In this document: positions 20,743-29,563 of the stretch, in pieces | Layout of the letters: the number at the start of each line of letters is the position of its first letter | How positions within the stretch are numbered: the first letter of the stretch is position 1 | Source: Mycolicibacterium neoaurum VKM Ac-1815D | Lineage (GTDB): Bacteria > Actinomycetota > Actinomycetes > Mycobacteriales > Mycobacteriaceae | Assembly: GCF_000317305.3 (NCBI RefSeq) | Contig: NC_023036.2 | Span: 2,170,001 to 2,234,000 of the forward strand | Length of the DNA stretch: 64,000 nucleotides | Direction: 5' to 3' | Translations under genes and position numbers: made by a program | The notes under the pieces: generated by a model | What the model was told of the DNA's origin: nothing | The model's database searches: none | What the model saw: the letters and a program-made list of their open reading frames with translations, nothing else

Positions 20743-21780
20743 ATGACGAGCACGGACCACACTCCCGCCGAGGCACTCGCCGCCGCCGACGGAGAACTCA
20801 CGCCCGATGTCGCCGCCGGAGCGGCTCCGGAGCCCAACCCGCACGCCACCGCCGAGCAGGTCGAGGCGGCCCTCAAGGACACCAAGCTGGCCCAGATCCT
20901 GTACCACGACTGGGAGGCCGAGACCTACGACGACAAGTGGTCGATCTCCTATGACCAGCGCTGCATCGACTATGCGCGCGGTCGCTTCGACGCCATCGTG
21001 CCCGAGCACGTTCAGCAGGAACTGCCCTATGACCGCGCCCTCGAGCTGGGCTGCGGCACCGGATTCTTCCTGCTCAACCTCATCCAGGCCGGGGTGGCAC
21101 GGCGCGGCTCGGTGACCGACCTGTCCCCGGGCATGGTCAAGGTCGCCACCCGCAACGGGCAAGGACTCGGTCTGGACATCGATGGTCGCGTCGCCGACGC
21201 CGAGGGCATCCCGTACGAGGACAACACCTTCGACCTCGTGGTCGGGCACGCGGTGCTGCACCACATCCCGGACGTGGAGAAGTCGCTGCGCGAGGTGGTC
21301 CGGATCCTCAAGCCCGGTGGGCGGTTCGTCTTCGCCGGTGAGCCGACCAGCGCGGGCAATGTCTACGCGCGCAACCTCTCGACGCTGACCTGGCACCTGT
21401 CGACGAGCATCACCAAACTGCCAGGGTTGGAGAACTGGCGCCGTCCGCAGGAGGAACTGGACGAGTCGTCACGGGCCGCGGCGCTGGAGGCCGTGGTGGA
21501 TCTGCACACCTTCGATCCGCAGGATCTGGAGCGGATGGCCACCAATGCCGGTGCCGTCGAGGTGGCCACGGCCAGCGAGGAGTTCACCGCGGCGATGCTG
21601 GGCTGGCCGATCAGAACCTTCGAGGCGTCGGTGCCGCCGGGCCGGCTGGGGTGGGGATGGGCGAAGTTCGCGTTCAACAGTTGGACGACGTTGAGCTGGG
21701 TGGACGCCAACGTCTGGCGCAAGGTCGTGCCCAAGGGCTGGTTCTACAACGTGATGGTCACGGGCACCAAGCCGTTGTGA
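20743..21780 (+). CDS. SAM-dependent methyltransferase (Rv3038c type)
   Basis: A 345-residue class I methyltransferase. The SAM-binding motif I is ALELGCGTGFF, with motif II/III regions VADAEGIPYEDNTFDLVVGHAVLHHI and RILKPGGRF. The first 50 residues are an Ala/Glu-rich extension, and the C-terminal 140 residues are specific to the family (GWGWAKFAFNSW). It sits in the gene block that in M. tuberculosis flanks the MGLP genes. The substrate is unknown. No ribosome site precedes the ATG, and the -10 box so close upstream suggests a leaderless transcript. Confidence 0.88.
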   Translation: MTSTDHTPAEALAAADGELTPDVAAGAAPEPNPHATAEQVEAALKDTKLAQILYHDWEAETYDDKWSISYDQRCIDYARGRFDAIVPEHVQQELPYDRALELGCGTGFFLLNLIQAGVARRGSVTDLSPGMVKVATRNGQGLGLDIDGRVADAEGIPYEDNTFDLVVGHAVLHHIPDVEKSLREVVRILKPGGRFVFAGEPTSAGNVYARNLSTLTWHLSTSITKLPGLENWRRPQEELDESSRAAALEAVVDLHTFDPQDLERMATNAGAVEVATASEEFTAAMLGWPIRTFEASVPPGRLGWGWAKFAFNSWTTLSWVDANVWRKVVPKGWFYNVMVTGTKPL

Positions 21781-21781
21781 T

Positions 21782-22951
21782 GTGGCGGTAGCTTTCTCTC
21801 TCGACGACGTCGCCTACCTCGTTGGTGACGACGGGCGTCGAGCGCTTGCCGAGATCGCCGAGTTGTCGTTGGGCGATGCCGGCCGGGTGGCCGATATCGC
21901 CTCGGTGCGTGGACGTTTCGGCGATCGCACGGCGGTGCTGGTGGAGACCACGCTGCTGCGGCGGCGGGCGCAGACCAAATTCGCCGACGCGTCGTCGTGG
22001 TTGTTCACCGATGACGCCATGCAGCAGGCGACCGCCGAGCCGGTGGCGCTGCACCGGGCCGAGCGGCTGGCGGGCATGAGTGTCCACGATGTGACGTGCT
22101 CGGTGGGTGCCGAGCTGGCCGCGCTCCTACCGCGAGCCGAATCGGTCCTCGGCAGCGATCTGGATCGGGTGCGGCTTGCCATGGCGCACAACAACGTTCC
22201 CGAGGCGGCCGTGGTGCTCGCCGATGCGCTCGTCCCGGTGAGTCGTGACACCGTGGTGCTCGCCGATCCCGGAAGACGTGCCGGCGGGCGCCGACGGTTC
22301 GATCCACGGGCCTATACGCCACCGTTGGACGCCTTGCTGGAGGTGTATCGGGATCGGCACATCGTCGTGAAGTGCGCTCCGGGAATCGATTTCGGCCAGC
22401 TCGATGAATTGGGGTTCACCGGTGAGATTGCGGTGACGTCATGGGGTGGCAGCGTGCGGGAGGCCTGCCTGTGGTCCGCCGGTCTTGCCGCGACCGGGGT
22501 GCGCCGGCGGGCGGTCGTCCTGGATCGGGCCGAGGAGGTGACCGATGCCGATCCCGACGATTGCGCAGTCGGACCGGCCGGCCGGTGGATCATCGATCCG
22601 GACGGGGCGGTGGTGCGTGCCGGTCTGGTGCGCCAGTACGCCACGCGGCACGGGTTGTGGCAACTCGATCCAGATATCGCCTATCTGTCCGGGGACGCGC
22701 TGCCGGCGGGGGTTCGCGGATTCGAGGTGATCGCCGAGATCGGATTCGACGAGAAGCGGTTGCGCCGCGAACTGGTGTCACGTGACTGCGGTGCGGTGGA
22801 GATCCTGGTCCGCGGCGTCGATATCGACCCGGACGTCCTGCGGCGGCGGTTGAAACTGCGGGGCGCGTCTGCGCTGTCGGTGGTGCTCACCCGCATCGGC
22901 ACCGGCGCGGCCAGTCGCGCGGTGGCATTCATTTGTCGTCCGTCGCGATAG
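21782..22951 (+). CDS. Methyltransferase-like protein with THUMP-like domain (Rv3037c type)
   Basis: A 389-residue protein with an N-terminal helical part, a central Rossmann-like methyltransferase domain (DVTCSVGAELAAL, SVLGSDLDRVRLAMAHNN, VVLADPGRRAGGRRRFDP) and a C-terminal THUMP-like segment. The DPGRR motif resembles the DPPR-type catalytic loop of RNA methyltransferases. In M. tuberculosis Rv3037c has been proposed for sugar methylation in MGLP synthesis, so function is open between RNA and polysaccharide. GTG start at 21782, one base after the preceding stop codon ends. Confidence 0.75.
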   Translation: MAVAFSLDDVAYLVGDDGRRALAEIAELSLGDAGRVADIASVRGRFGDRTAVLVETTLLRRRAQTKFADASSWLFTDDAMQQATAEPVALHRAERLAGMSVHDVTCSVGAELAALLPRAESVLGSDLDRVRLAMAHNNVPEAAVVLADALVPVSRDTVVLADPGRRAGGRRRFDPRAYTPPLDALLEVYRDRHIVVKCAPGIDFGQLDELGFTGEIAVTSWGGSVREACLWSAGLAATGVRRRAVVLDRAEEVTDADPDDCAVGPAGRWIIDPDGAVVRAGLVRQYATRHGLWQLDPDIAYLSGDALPAGVRGFEVIAEIGFDEKRLRRELVSRDCGAVEILVRGVDIDPDVLRRRLKLRGASALSVVLTRIGTGAASRAVAFICRPSR

Positions 22952-23015
22952 TGCCACAGGTAATCTTGGTGTCGGCGGCGCCTGTGCCGCTCCAGTTCCC
23001 CGGAGGATCTCCCAG

Positions 23016-23720
23016 ATGCGTGTACCCCCGCTGGCCGTCACCGTGCTGGCAGCAACCACCACGGCCCTGCTGGGCATCGCGGGTGCGCCGGTCGCCGCAG
23101 CTGCGCCGCCGGGATGCAGCGACGTCGACGGTGTCCTGGGACCCGACTCGATCTGCACCATTGCCCAGACCGATCCGGCCTACACGCTCAACATCTCATT
23201 TCCCGCGAACTTTCCCGATCCCAAACCGGTGATCGAGTACGTCAAGCAGACCCGTGACGGCTTCCTCAACGTCGCGAAGTCCCCGGACTTCCGCGGGATG
23301 CCCTACGAACTGGACACCACCACCGTCCAGTACAGCTCCGCGGTCCCGCCGCGGGGAACCCAGTCGGTGGTGTTCACCACCTACCAGAACGTCGGTGGTG
23401 CCCATCCTCAGACGTTCTACAAGTCGTTCAGCTGGGATCAGGCGTATCGCAAACCGATCACCTTCGAGAAGCTCTTCCGTGAGGGCGTCGACCCACTGCC
23501 GGTGATCTTCCCGGTGGTGCAGGCCGATCTGGCACGGCAGTCCGGTTTGCCCGATCCGGTGTTACCGGATGCGGGTCTGGACCCCGCCAACTACCAGAAC
23601 TTCGCCATCACCGACGATGCGGTGATCTTCTTCTTCAGTCAAGGTGAGTTGCTACCCGAATCGGCGGGCGCCGTTCAGGTTTCGGTGCCGCGCGCGACGG
23701 TGGCCCCGCTCCTGGCCTGA
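23016..23720 (+). CDS. Secreted TB22.2-like protein (RsiV/DUF3298 type)
   Basis: A 234-residue exported protein. Residues 1-28 are a Sec signal peptide ending APVAAAA. The mature part carries a DUF3298/RsiV-like region with PITFEKLFREGVDPLPVIF and ends in a beta-rich AVIFFFSQGELLP. It matches M. tuberculosis Rv3036c (TB22.2), which has been reported as a cell-wall esterase. No GxSxG motif is evident here, so the enzymatic role is doubtful. GGAGGA precedes the ATG at good distance. It converges on the propeller lipoprotein gene with 7 bases between. Confidence 0.85.
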   Translation: MRVPPLAVTVLAATTTALLGIAGAPVAAAAPPGCSDVDGVLGPDSICTIAQTDPAYTLNISFPANFPDPKPVIEYVKQTRDGFLNVAKSPDFRGMPYELDTTTVQYSSAVPPRGTQSVVFTTYQNVGGAHPQTFYKSFSWDQAYRKPITFEKLFREGVDPLPVIFPVVQADLARQSGLPDPVLPDAGLDPANYQNFAITDDAVIFFFSQGELLPESAGAVQVSVPRATVAPLLA

Positions 23721-23727
23721 CGCGAGC

Positions 23728-25017
23728 CTAGGCCGGAGCGAAGCTGTAGATCTGGCCTGCGCTGGTGGTGACGACCACCCGGCCGTCATGACCCACCGAC
23801 ACCCCCAGCGGCGCACCGTTGGCCTCCGGCAGCGGGTACTGGTTGAGCGTGCGTCCGTCGGCGGTGTCGAATACCAGCAGTGCCTGCCCGGCATCTCCGT
23901 CGCGGATCACCGCGTATCCGGTGCCGCCGCCGCTCTGCGTCGACGTCGTCAACGGTTCGACATCGTCACGACTCCAGGCGATCTCTCCGCTGTCGGTGAC
24001 CGACACCAGACGCGAGCCGGGTCCTCCGCCGGCGATGATGTGTCCGTCGGGAGTCACCGACGGCGGAGTCCGCGGGGTGGAGTCCAGTGCCACCGACCAT
24101 TTCGCGCTGCCGTCGGCCGTGTCGATCGCCCACAGTCGGTGGTCGCGGCCGGTGACGTAGGCGATGGTGCCGTCCGCCGAGAGCACCGGGCTGGCGATCG
24201 GTCCGCCACCGACGGCGGTGCTGGTCCACGCCGTGCTGACCATCGCGGTGGCATCCGGGCGATACTTCAGCCCGGTGAGGACCGGGGCGGGGGCCCCGGG
24301 TTGCCAGAGCCCGGCGACCAGGATGCCGGTGTCGGTGCTGAACGCCGGCGCCGCCGCCACCGGGCACCCGCTGCGCGCGGTGACGCAGTCGTCGAGTCCG
24401 CGTTGCGAATCGGTGGGATCGACACCGGCGACCAGATCCAGCGGCGTGCCGATGACGGTTCCTCGGTGTGCGTCGAACACCAGCACCTGGCCCAGATGGG
24501 TGAACACCAGCAGATGTCCGGGATCGAGCAACCGCGGTGTCATCGGCATGCCGATCACCGGCTGCCGCCAGCGGATCCACTGGGTCGGCGGGAACGACAT
24601 GATCGCGCCGGGCTGGCCGATGTAGAGATTGTCGAAGCCGTCGAACAGGGGGCTGGACAAGCCGCCGCCCTGCCACAGCCGGGTGCACCACCGCTGCCGG
24701 CCGTTGTTGTCGTTCTCCCACACCATCAACGAGCAGCCGTCCGAGGTCTGGCCGTTCACCGCCAGATAGGCACCCGAACCCAGGGCGGCCTGCGCACCCA
24801 GCTCGCCCTTGACCGAGCGCTCCCAATCCAGGCTCAGGTCCCTGGCGCCGTCGACGGGGCTGTAGCTGCTGTTGGCGGCGTCGGCGTACTGGGCCGACCA
24901 TCCGGTCGCGGGATGGGCCTCGACCCAGGAGTCGGTGTTCGCGCACGCCGAGACCAGCAGTGTGGTCATCGACAGGACGGCAGCAAGCCGGCGCGCAGAT
25001 TTTCGGAGTGCAGGCAT
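23728..25017 (-). CDS. Lipoprotein with PQQ-type beta-propeller (Rv3035 type)
   Basis: A 429-residue exported lipoprotein. The signal peptide ends in the lipobox LVSAC (Cys about 25). The rest is built of repeated blades with W/G motifs such as LDWERSVKG, GTVIGTPLDL, DGTIAYVTGRDHRLWAIDTADGSAKW (split over blades), which resemble pyrrolo-quinoline-quinone propellers. No catalytic residues for a dehydrogenase were identified, so a scaffold or binding function is as likely. It corresponds to Rv3035 in position and type. It is divergent from the acyltransferase gene, with a 47-base gap that holds a leaderless-type -10 box. Confidence 0.82.
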   Translation of the reverse strand: MPALRKSARRLAAVLSMTTLLVSACANTDSWVEAHPATGWSAQYADAANSSYSPVDGARDLSLDWERSVKGELGAQAALGSGAYLAVNGQTSDGCSLMVWENDNNGRQRWCTRLWQGGGLSSPLFDGFDNLYIGQPGAIMSFPPTQWIRWRQPVIGMPMTPRLLDPGHLLVFTHLGQVLVFDAHRGTVIGTPLDLVAGVDPTDSQRGLDDCVTARSGCPVAAAPAFSTDTGILVAGLWQPGAPAPVLTGLKYRPDATAMVSTAWTSTAVGGGPIASPVLSADGTIAYVTGRDHRLWAIDTADGSAKWSVALDSTPRTPPSVTPDGHIIAGGGPGSRLVSVTDSGEIAWSRDDVEPLTTSTQSGGGTGYAVIRDGDAGQALLVFDTADGRTLNQYPLPEANGAPLGVSVGHDGRVVVTTSAGQIYSFAPA

Positions 25018-25050
25018 CGAGTCCCGAGACTAGCCCGTGGCGGCCTCGCG

Positions 25051-25056
25051 TAGGCT
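25051..25056 (+). promoter_or_regulatory. Leaderless-type -10 box of the acyltransferase gene
   Basis: TAGGCT ends 8 bases before the ATG at 25065. The spacing predicts that transcription starts at or very near the start codon. Confidence 0.5.
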
Positions 25057-25064
25057 GACCGGCC

Positions 25065-25802
25065 ATGACGACGATGTGGGGCGCGCCGTTGCACAAGAGG
25101 TGGCGAGGTTCGCGGCTGAGCGATCCGCGCCAGGCTCGGTTCTTGACCCGCGATTCACTGCGCTGGGTGCTGGCCAACAAGGCGTACACGCCGTGGTACC
25201 TCGTGCGGTACTGGCGCCTGCTCAAGTTCAAGCTGCGCAACCCTCACATCATCACCCGCGGCATGGTGTTCCTCGGCAAGGGCGTGGAGATCGAAGCCAC
25301 GCCGGAGCTGTCCACCATGGAGATCGGCCGCTGGGTACACATCGGCGACAAGAACACCATTCGATGCCACGAAGGATCACTGCGCATCGGCGACAAGGTC
25401 GTCCTCGGCCGTGACAACGTCATCAACACCTACCTCGACATCGAACTGGGCGATTCCGTACTGATGGCCGACTGGTGCTACGTCTGCGATTTCGACCACA
25501 AGATGGACAGCCTCGAACTACCGATCAAGGACCAGGGCATCATCAAGAGCCCGGTGCGGATCGGTCCGGACACCTGGGTGGCGGCCAAGGTGAGTGTGCT
25601 GCGCGGGACGTCGGTGGGCCGCGGTTGCGTGCTCGGTGCGCATGCGGTGGTCAAGGGGGAGATCCCGGACTACTCGATCGCTGTCGGGTCGCCGGCCAAG
25701 GTGGTCAAGAACCGCAAGGTCGCCTGGGACGCGTCGGCCGCCGAGCGTGCCGAGCTGGCCGCCAACCTGGCCGATATCGAACGCAAGAAGGCCGCTCGCT
25801 GA
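25065..25802 (+). CDS. Hexapeptide-repeat acyltransferase (Rv3034c type)
   Basis: A 245-residue left-handed beta-helix acyltransferase of the WbbJ/maltose O-acetyltransferase class. Hexapeptide turns are visible in VFLGKGVEIEA, MEIGRWVHIGDKN, LRIGDKVVLGRDN, VRIGPDTWVAAKVS and VGRGCVLGAHAVV. The catalytic His is probably in FDHKMDSL. It should move an acyl group from CoA to a sugar. In M. tuberculosis the orthologue Rv3034c is proposed to acylate MGLP, which fits the glucosyltransferase and branching enzyme genes that follow on the other strand. Confidence 0.87.
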   Translation: MTTMWGAPLHKRWRGSRLSDPRQARFLTRDSLRWVLANKAYTPWYLVRYWRLLKFKLRNPHIITRGMVFLGKGVEIEATPELSTMEIGRWVHIGDKNTIRCHEGSLRIGDKVVLGRDNVINTYLDIELGDSVLMADWCYVCDFDHKMDSLELPIKDQGIIKSPVRIGPDTWVAAKVSVLRGTSVGRGCVLGAHAVVKGEIPDYSIAVGSPAKVVKNRKVAWDASAAERAELAANLADIERKKAAR

Positions 25803-25815
25803 CGGCACGGCCCGA

Positions 25816-26610
25816 TCAGCCGAAGGTGTGCTCCAGCAGCCGCTGCCACGCGGTGCGGGTGACCTCGGCATCGTGGTGCGCGTCCTCGCCGTAGAAGAAC
25901 GCGTCGAGGCTCACCACCGCTTTCCCGCCCGGTGCGGACATGCCGAACAGCACGAGGCCGGGGAGCGGCTCGGCCAGACGCACCAGCACCTGGCGATGCT
26001 GATCGTCCTGCTGGACCCGCTCCACCTGCCCGTTGATGTTGTCGATCGTGATGCCGACCGTGCGCAGATCACCCACGTCGACACCGTGCAGGTGCATGGC
26101 CTCGGTGAACCGCTTCCAGGTTTCGTACGGGAAGTCCCGGGATGTCGATGAGAGGTGATGGCCCACCGCGTGGCGGCCGGCGAAATGCCGCAGATAGCTG
26201 CCCAGCACCGCGAAATGCCCCGTCCAGCCCGCTTCGAAGCCTTCGAGGTCGGTGTCCCAATCGGTGCGATCGGTCACCAGCGAGTGGGCCATCGCGATAT
26301 CGCAGCGTCCGTCGAGTCGGTCGGTCACGGTGATCTGTGTGGTCAGCGGCGGAGCATCACCGGACCAATCGCGTTCGATGTAGCCGAAGCGGCGTGGCGG
26401 ATCCCACTCGGTGACCTCACCCGCCGAATTGCCGGCGGGCCCGAAGTCGAATCGGATTGCCCCACCGACCTTCTCCTCGATCTCGGTGCGGGTGAACCAG
26501 GCCGAGTTGCCCGCGCCGGTGGCCAGCGCGTGCCAGACCTGCTCGGGACCGGCATCGACGGTCAACCCCAGCTCGATCCAGCGCTTCTCGTCGTCGTGGC
26601 GCACCGGCAT
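25816..26610 (-). CDS. SRPBCC/AHSA1-type ligand-binding domain protein
   Basis: A 264-residue protein whose first 145 residues have the START/SRPBCC fold (VDAGPEQVWHALATG, AWFTRTEIEEKVGG, VTEWDPPRRFGYIERDW). The remaining 110 residues form a second helical-beta part with LVRLAEPLPGLVLFGM. Such proteins bind hydrophobic ligands or act as Aha1-like factors. No signal peptide. It lies between the acyltransferase and the MGLP glucosyltransferase genes but faces away from the former. Function unknown. Confidence 0.75.
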   Translation of the reverse strand: MPVRHDDEKRWIELGLTVDAGPEQVWHALATGAGNSAWFTRTEIEEKVGGAIRFDFGPAGNSAGEVTEWDPPRRFGYIERDWSGDAPPLTTQITVTDRLDGRCDIAMAHSLVTDRTDWDTDLEGFEAGWTGHFAVLGSYLRHFAGRHAVGHHLSSTSRDFPYETWKRFTEAMHLHGVDVGDLRTVGITIDNINGQVERVQQDDQHRQVLVRLAEPLPGLVLFGMSAPGGKAVVSLDAFFYGEDAHHDAEVTRTAWQRLLEHTFG

Positions 26611-26688
26611 ACCACCAAGCCTACGACCGGGAACGGGATATGGCGCCGGTTGATTCAGTCCGGGGACCGAGGTGTTCGCGAGCGCGGA

Positions 26689-27915
26689 TCAACCGTAGTC
26701 GGGCAGCGGACGCTCGACGATCAGCCGGCGCGGCTGCGGCTGGCGTTCGCCGCGCTTGGCGGCGAGGTAGACCTGCGCGGTGTGGTCGGCGACGGTCGGC
26801 CAGGAGAAGTCACCGAGCCGGTCCCGGGCCGCCAGCGCGCGCTGCTGTGCGGCGGTGGGATCGTCGAGCACCCGGCGCACTGCATCCGCGAGTGCGGCGA
26901 CATCGCGCGGCGGGCAGGACACCCCGGTGATACCGTCGATGACGGCCTCGCCGAGACCGCCGATATTCGAGGTGACCAGTGGTGTGCCGGTGGCCGCAGC
27001 CTCCAGGGCGACGATGCCGAACGGCTCGTAATGCGATGGCAGCACGGCGACATCGGCCTTGTGCAGCAACCGAACCAAGCCCTCGTGGTCGACGCGTCCG
27101 ATGAACTTGGTCGCCTTGAGCACCTTGTGCTTGCGGGCCTGGGCGCTCAGGAAATCCAGCTGGGTGCCGTCCCCGGCAATGGTCAGCGTGGTGCCCGGGT
27201 GGGTTCGGCGGATGCGGGGTAGTGCCGCGATGGCGTCGTGAACGCCCTTCTCGTATTCCAGCCGGCCGAAGAACAGCAGCTCGGGCGCGCCGTCGTGCGG
27301 GCGACGCGTGGCGAACGGCCAACCGTCGGTGTCGATCCCGTTGGGGATGACCGTCGTCTCGGCCAGGCCCGGTCCGAACAGTTCGGTGATCTCCTCGCGC
27401 ATGGACGCCGAACAGGTGATCAGCGAATCGGATTCGTGCACGAGCCACGATTCCAGGGCGTGCACCTGTCGGCTGACCGCGCCGGAGACCCACCCCGAGT
27501 GTCTACCGGCCTCGGTGGCGTGGATCGTGGAAACCAAAGGCACGTCGAAGAATTCGGCCAGCGCGATCGCCGGGTGCGCGACCAGCCAGTCGTGGGCATG
27601 CACCAGATCGGGCTGCCAGTCACGCAGGGTGAGCCCCGACCGGATCATCGAATGTCCCATGGCCAGCGTCCAGGCCATCATGTCGGTGCCGAAGGCGAAT
27701 TCGTGTGGATCCTGGGCGGCGGCGATGACGCGCACGCCCTCGGACATCTCGTCGGTGGACGGGTGGGTGCTCGGGTCGGTACCGGTAGGCCGGCGCGACA
27801 GCACCACGACCTCGTGGCCGGCGTCGACGAGTTCGGTGGCCAGATGGTGCACATGCCGGCCGAGCCCACCGATGATCACCGGCGGGTACTCCCAGGAGAC
27901 CATCAAGACCTTCAT
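26689..27915 (-). CDS. Alpha-1,4-glucosyltransferase for MGLP/glycogen (Rv3032 type)
   Basis: A 408-residue retaining GT-B glycosyltransferase. The N-terminal start MKVLMVSWEYPPVIIGGLG is typical of glycogen-synthase-like enzymes. The C-terminal nucleotide-sugar site has FFGRLEYEKGVHDAI and SHYEPFGIVALEA, with the catalytic E-x7-E. Rv3032 of M. tuberculosis elongates the alpha-1,4-glucan of methylglucose lipopolysaccharide and contributes to glycogen. The ATG at 27915 is preceded by GGAGGT. The frame stays open far upstream, but that part lies within the next gene. It is downstream of the GH57 branching enzyme on the same strand. Confidence 0.92.
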   Translation of the reverse strand: MKVLMVSWEYPPVIIGGLGRHVHHLATELVDAGHEVVVLSRRPTGTDPSTHPSTDEMSEGVRVIAAAQDPHEFAFGTDMMAWTLAMGHSMIRSGLTLRDWQPDLVHAHDWLVAHPAIALAEFFDVPLVSTIHATEAGRHSGWVSGAVSRQVHALESWLVHESDSLITCSASMREEITELFGPGLAETTVIPNGIDTDGWPFATRRPHDGAPELLFFGRLEYEKGVHDAIAALPRIRRTHPGTTLTIAGDGTQLDFLSAQARKHKVLKATKFIGRVDHEGLVRLLHKADVAVLPSHYEPFGIVALEAAATGTPLVTSNIGGLGEAVIDGITGVSCPPRDVAALADAVRRVLDDPTAAQQRALAARDRLGDFSWPTVADHTAQVYLAAKRGERQPQPRRLIVERPLPDYG

Positions 27916-27937
27916 CGTCGGGCACCTCCGACGGCGT

Positions 27938-27998
27938 GCGAGCGTGCGTCGACTCTGGGCGGAACATGGCGTGTCGGGCTGCCGACGCGCACGCTCGC
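27938..27998. repeat. Imperfect inverted repeat between branching enzyme and glucosyltransferase genes
   Basis: GCGAGCGTGCGTCG at 27938-27951 pairs with the complement at 27983-27998, which has two extra bases. About 31 bases separate the arms. It fills most of the 97-base gap, so it could form a hairpin in the operon mRNA upstream of the glucosyltransferase ribosome site. Confidence 0.5.
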
Positions 27999-28012
27999 CG
28001 GGAAGGAGGCGG

Positions 28013-29563
28013 TCATTGCGGCAGCCTCCGGGCGTCCAGTGCCCCGAACAGTCCGTCGGCGCGGTTCCAGTCCTCGGCCAGCCGCTGGGCCTGGGGACGG
28101 CGCCCGGAGGCCAGCGCGGCGCTGATCTCGCGGGTGGCGTGGGCATGCAGATGCGCCCGATATCGGGCGTATTCGGCGGCCGAGTCCTTGCTGACCATGA
28201 AGGGCCAGTCGCTGGAGACCGTGAGCAGCGTTTCACGCAGGATCTGGTCGGCGACCACATCCCGTCCGCCCGCGTCGGGGTGCATCATCGCCTTGTCGAC
28301 CGCGGCCAGTGCGGTGTCGACGACCTCGGCGTTGAGCTGGACCAGATCGGTGACCTTGGGGCCGTTCCAGACCTGCCAGTCCTTACCGGAACCCCATGAG
28401 CTGGGCGGCAATTCGACCGGCCCGCCGACGAAGCCGTCGGCGATGGCATCGGCGAGGGTGCCGACGCGGATACCCGCGGCGGGCAGCGCCCGCAGCAGCC
28501 GCTCCAGCCATTGCGGGCCTTCGTACCACCAATGCCCGAACAGCTCGGTGTCGAAGGCGGCCACCACGTGCGCCGGACGCCCGATCCGGTCGGACTCGTC
28601 GATCAGCCTGCGCCGCACCACCTCGACGAAATCGGCGACGTGCACATCGATCGCGCGGTCGGCGCGCTCGGGGTCGTACGGCGCCTTGGCCTCCGATGCC
28701 ACGTTGCGCCCGGTCACCCTGGCCGGCTTGAGGCCGGTGAGGTGGTCGTAGGTGTGGAAGTCCCGGTAGGCGGCGTGGCCGGGATAGCCGGATTTGGGGG
28801 ACCAGACCCGATAGCTGACCTGGAGGTCGCGGCCGAAGGCCACCACGTCGCTGTCGCCGACGGTGCGCCCCAGCGCGGTGTCGCCGTGCAGCGAGGGGCC
28901 GTCGACCATGAAATGGCCGACACCGGCTGCGGCATAACCGATTTCCATTCCCGGTGCGTAGGCGCACTCGGGGGCCCAGATGCCGGTCGGGGTGTGGCCT
29001 ATGCGGTGCCGGGCATCGGCGAGGCCTTCGCGCAGCGCGAACTCGCGCAGCCGCGGGTTGAGCAACGGCTGGAACGGGTGCGCCAGTGGACCGCCGAGCA
29101 GCTCGATGGTGCCGGCCTCGACGAGTGGGCGCAGCAGCGGGCTGCCGCCGTGCCGCCACAGCGTGGTGAAGTCGGACATCGCCGCGGTGGCGGCGTCGTA
29201 TTGGCGGATCCCGAACTGCCGCATCGCTTCCGGCGATGCGTAGCCGGTGTCGGGACCGCTGCTGACCGTGGTTGCCTCCTGAGCGCGCAGCTGCCAGTTG
29301 GCCAGCCAGTGGTGCATGCCGGTCAGGCAGTAGGGGTCGTCGAGTTGGGCGGTGACCACCGGTGTCATGCCGAGCGACAGCAGGTGGCCGCGGCCCTCGT
29401 CGGCCAGGGTGCGCAGAACCCGCACCAGCGGCAGATAGCAGGCGGCCCAGGACTGGTAGAGCCACTCTTCGCCCACCGGCCAGCGGCCGTGATGGGCCAG
29501 CCACGGCAGGTGCGTGTGCAACACCAGCGTGAACATCCCCGGGGTGGGGTTGTGCTCAGTCAC
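28013..29563 (-). CDS. GH57 1,4-alpha-glucan branching enzyme (Rv3031 type)
   Basis: A 516-residue family 57 glycoside hydrolase. Conserved region 1 is LVLHTHLPWL, the nucleophile Glu lies in GIWAPECAYAPG and the acid/base Asp in AAFDTELFGHWW. These motifs are those of GH57 branching enzymes. Rv3031 is the proposed alpha-1,6-branching enzyme of methylglucose lipopolysaccharide. The C-terminal helical domain (about 400-516) also fits. The GTG at 29563 gives the family length (526 in M. tuberculosis); longer frames run into the methyltransferase gene. It overlaps that gene's stop by 8 bases, so the two are coupled. Confidence 0.92.
   Translation of the reverse strand: MTEHNPTPGMFTLVLHTHLPWLAHHGRWPVGEEWLYQSWAACYLPLVRVLRTLADEGRGHLLSLGMTPVVTAQLDDPYCLTGMHHWLANWQLRAQEATTVSSGPDTGYASPEAMRQFGIRQYDAATAAMSDFTTLWRHGGSPLLRPLVEAGTIELLGGPLAHPFQPLLNPRLREFALREGLADARHRIGHTPTGIWAPECAYAPGMEIGYAAAGVGHFMVDGPSLHGDTALGRTVGDSDVVAFGRDLQVSYRVWSPKSGYPGHAAYRDFHTYDHLTGLKPARVTGRNVASEAKAPYDPERADRAIDVHVADFVEVVRRRLIDESDRIGRPAHVVAAFDTELFGHWWYEGPQWLERLLRALPAAGIRVGTLADAIADGFVGGPVELPPSSWGSGKDWQVWNGPKVTDLVQLNAEVVDTALAAVDKAMMHPDAGGRDVVADQILRETLLTVSSDWPFMVSKDSAAEYARYRAHLHAHATREISAALASGRRPQAQRLAEDWNRADGLFGALDARRLPQ

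Noticed and set aside
23644..25053. 469-codon frame opposite the propeller lipoprotein
   Set aside because: Arg/Gly/His-rich shadow; the opposite strand has a lipobox and propeller blades.
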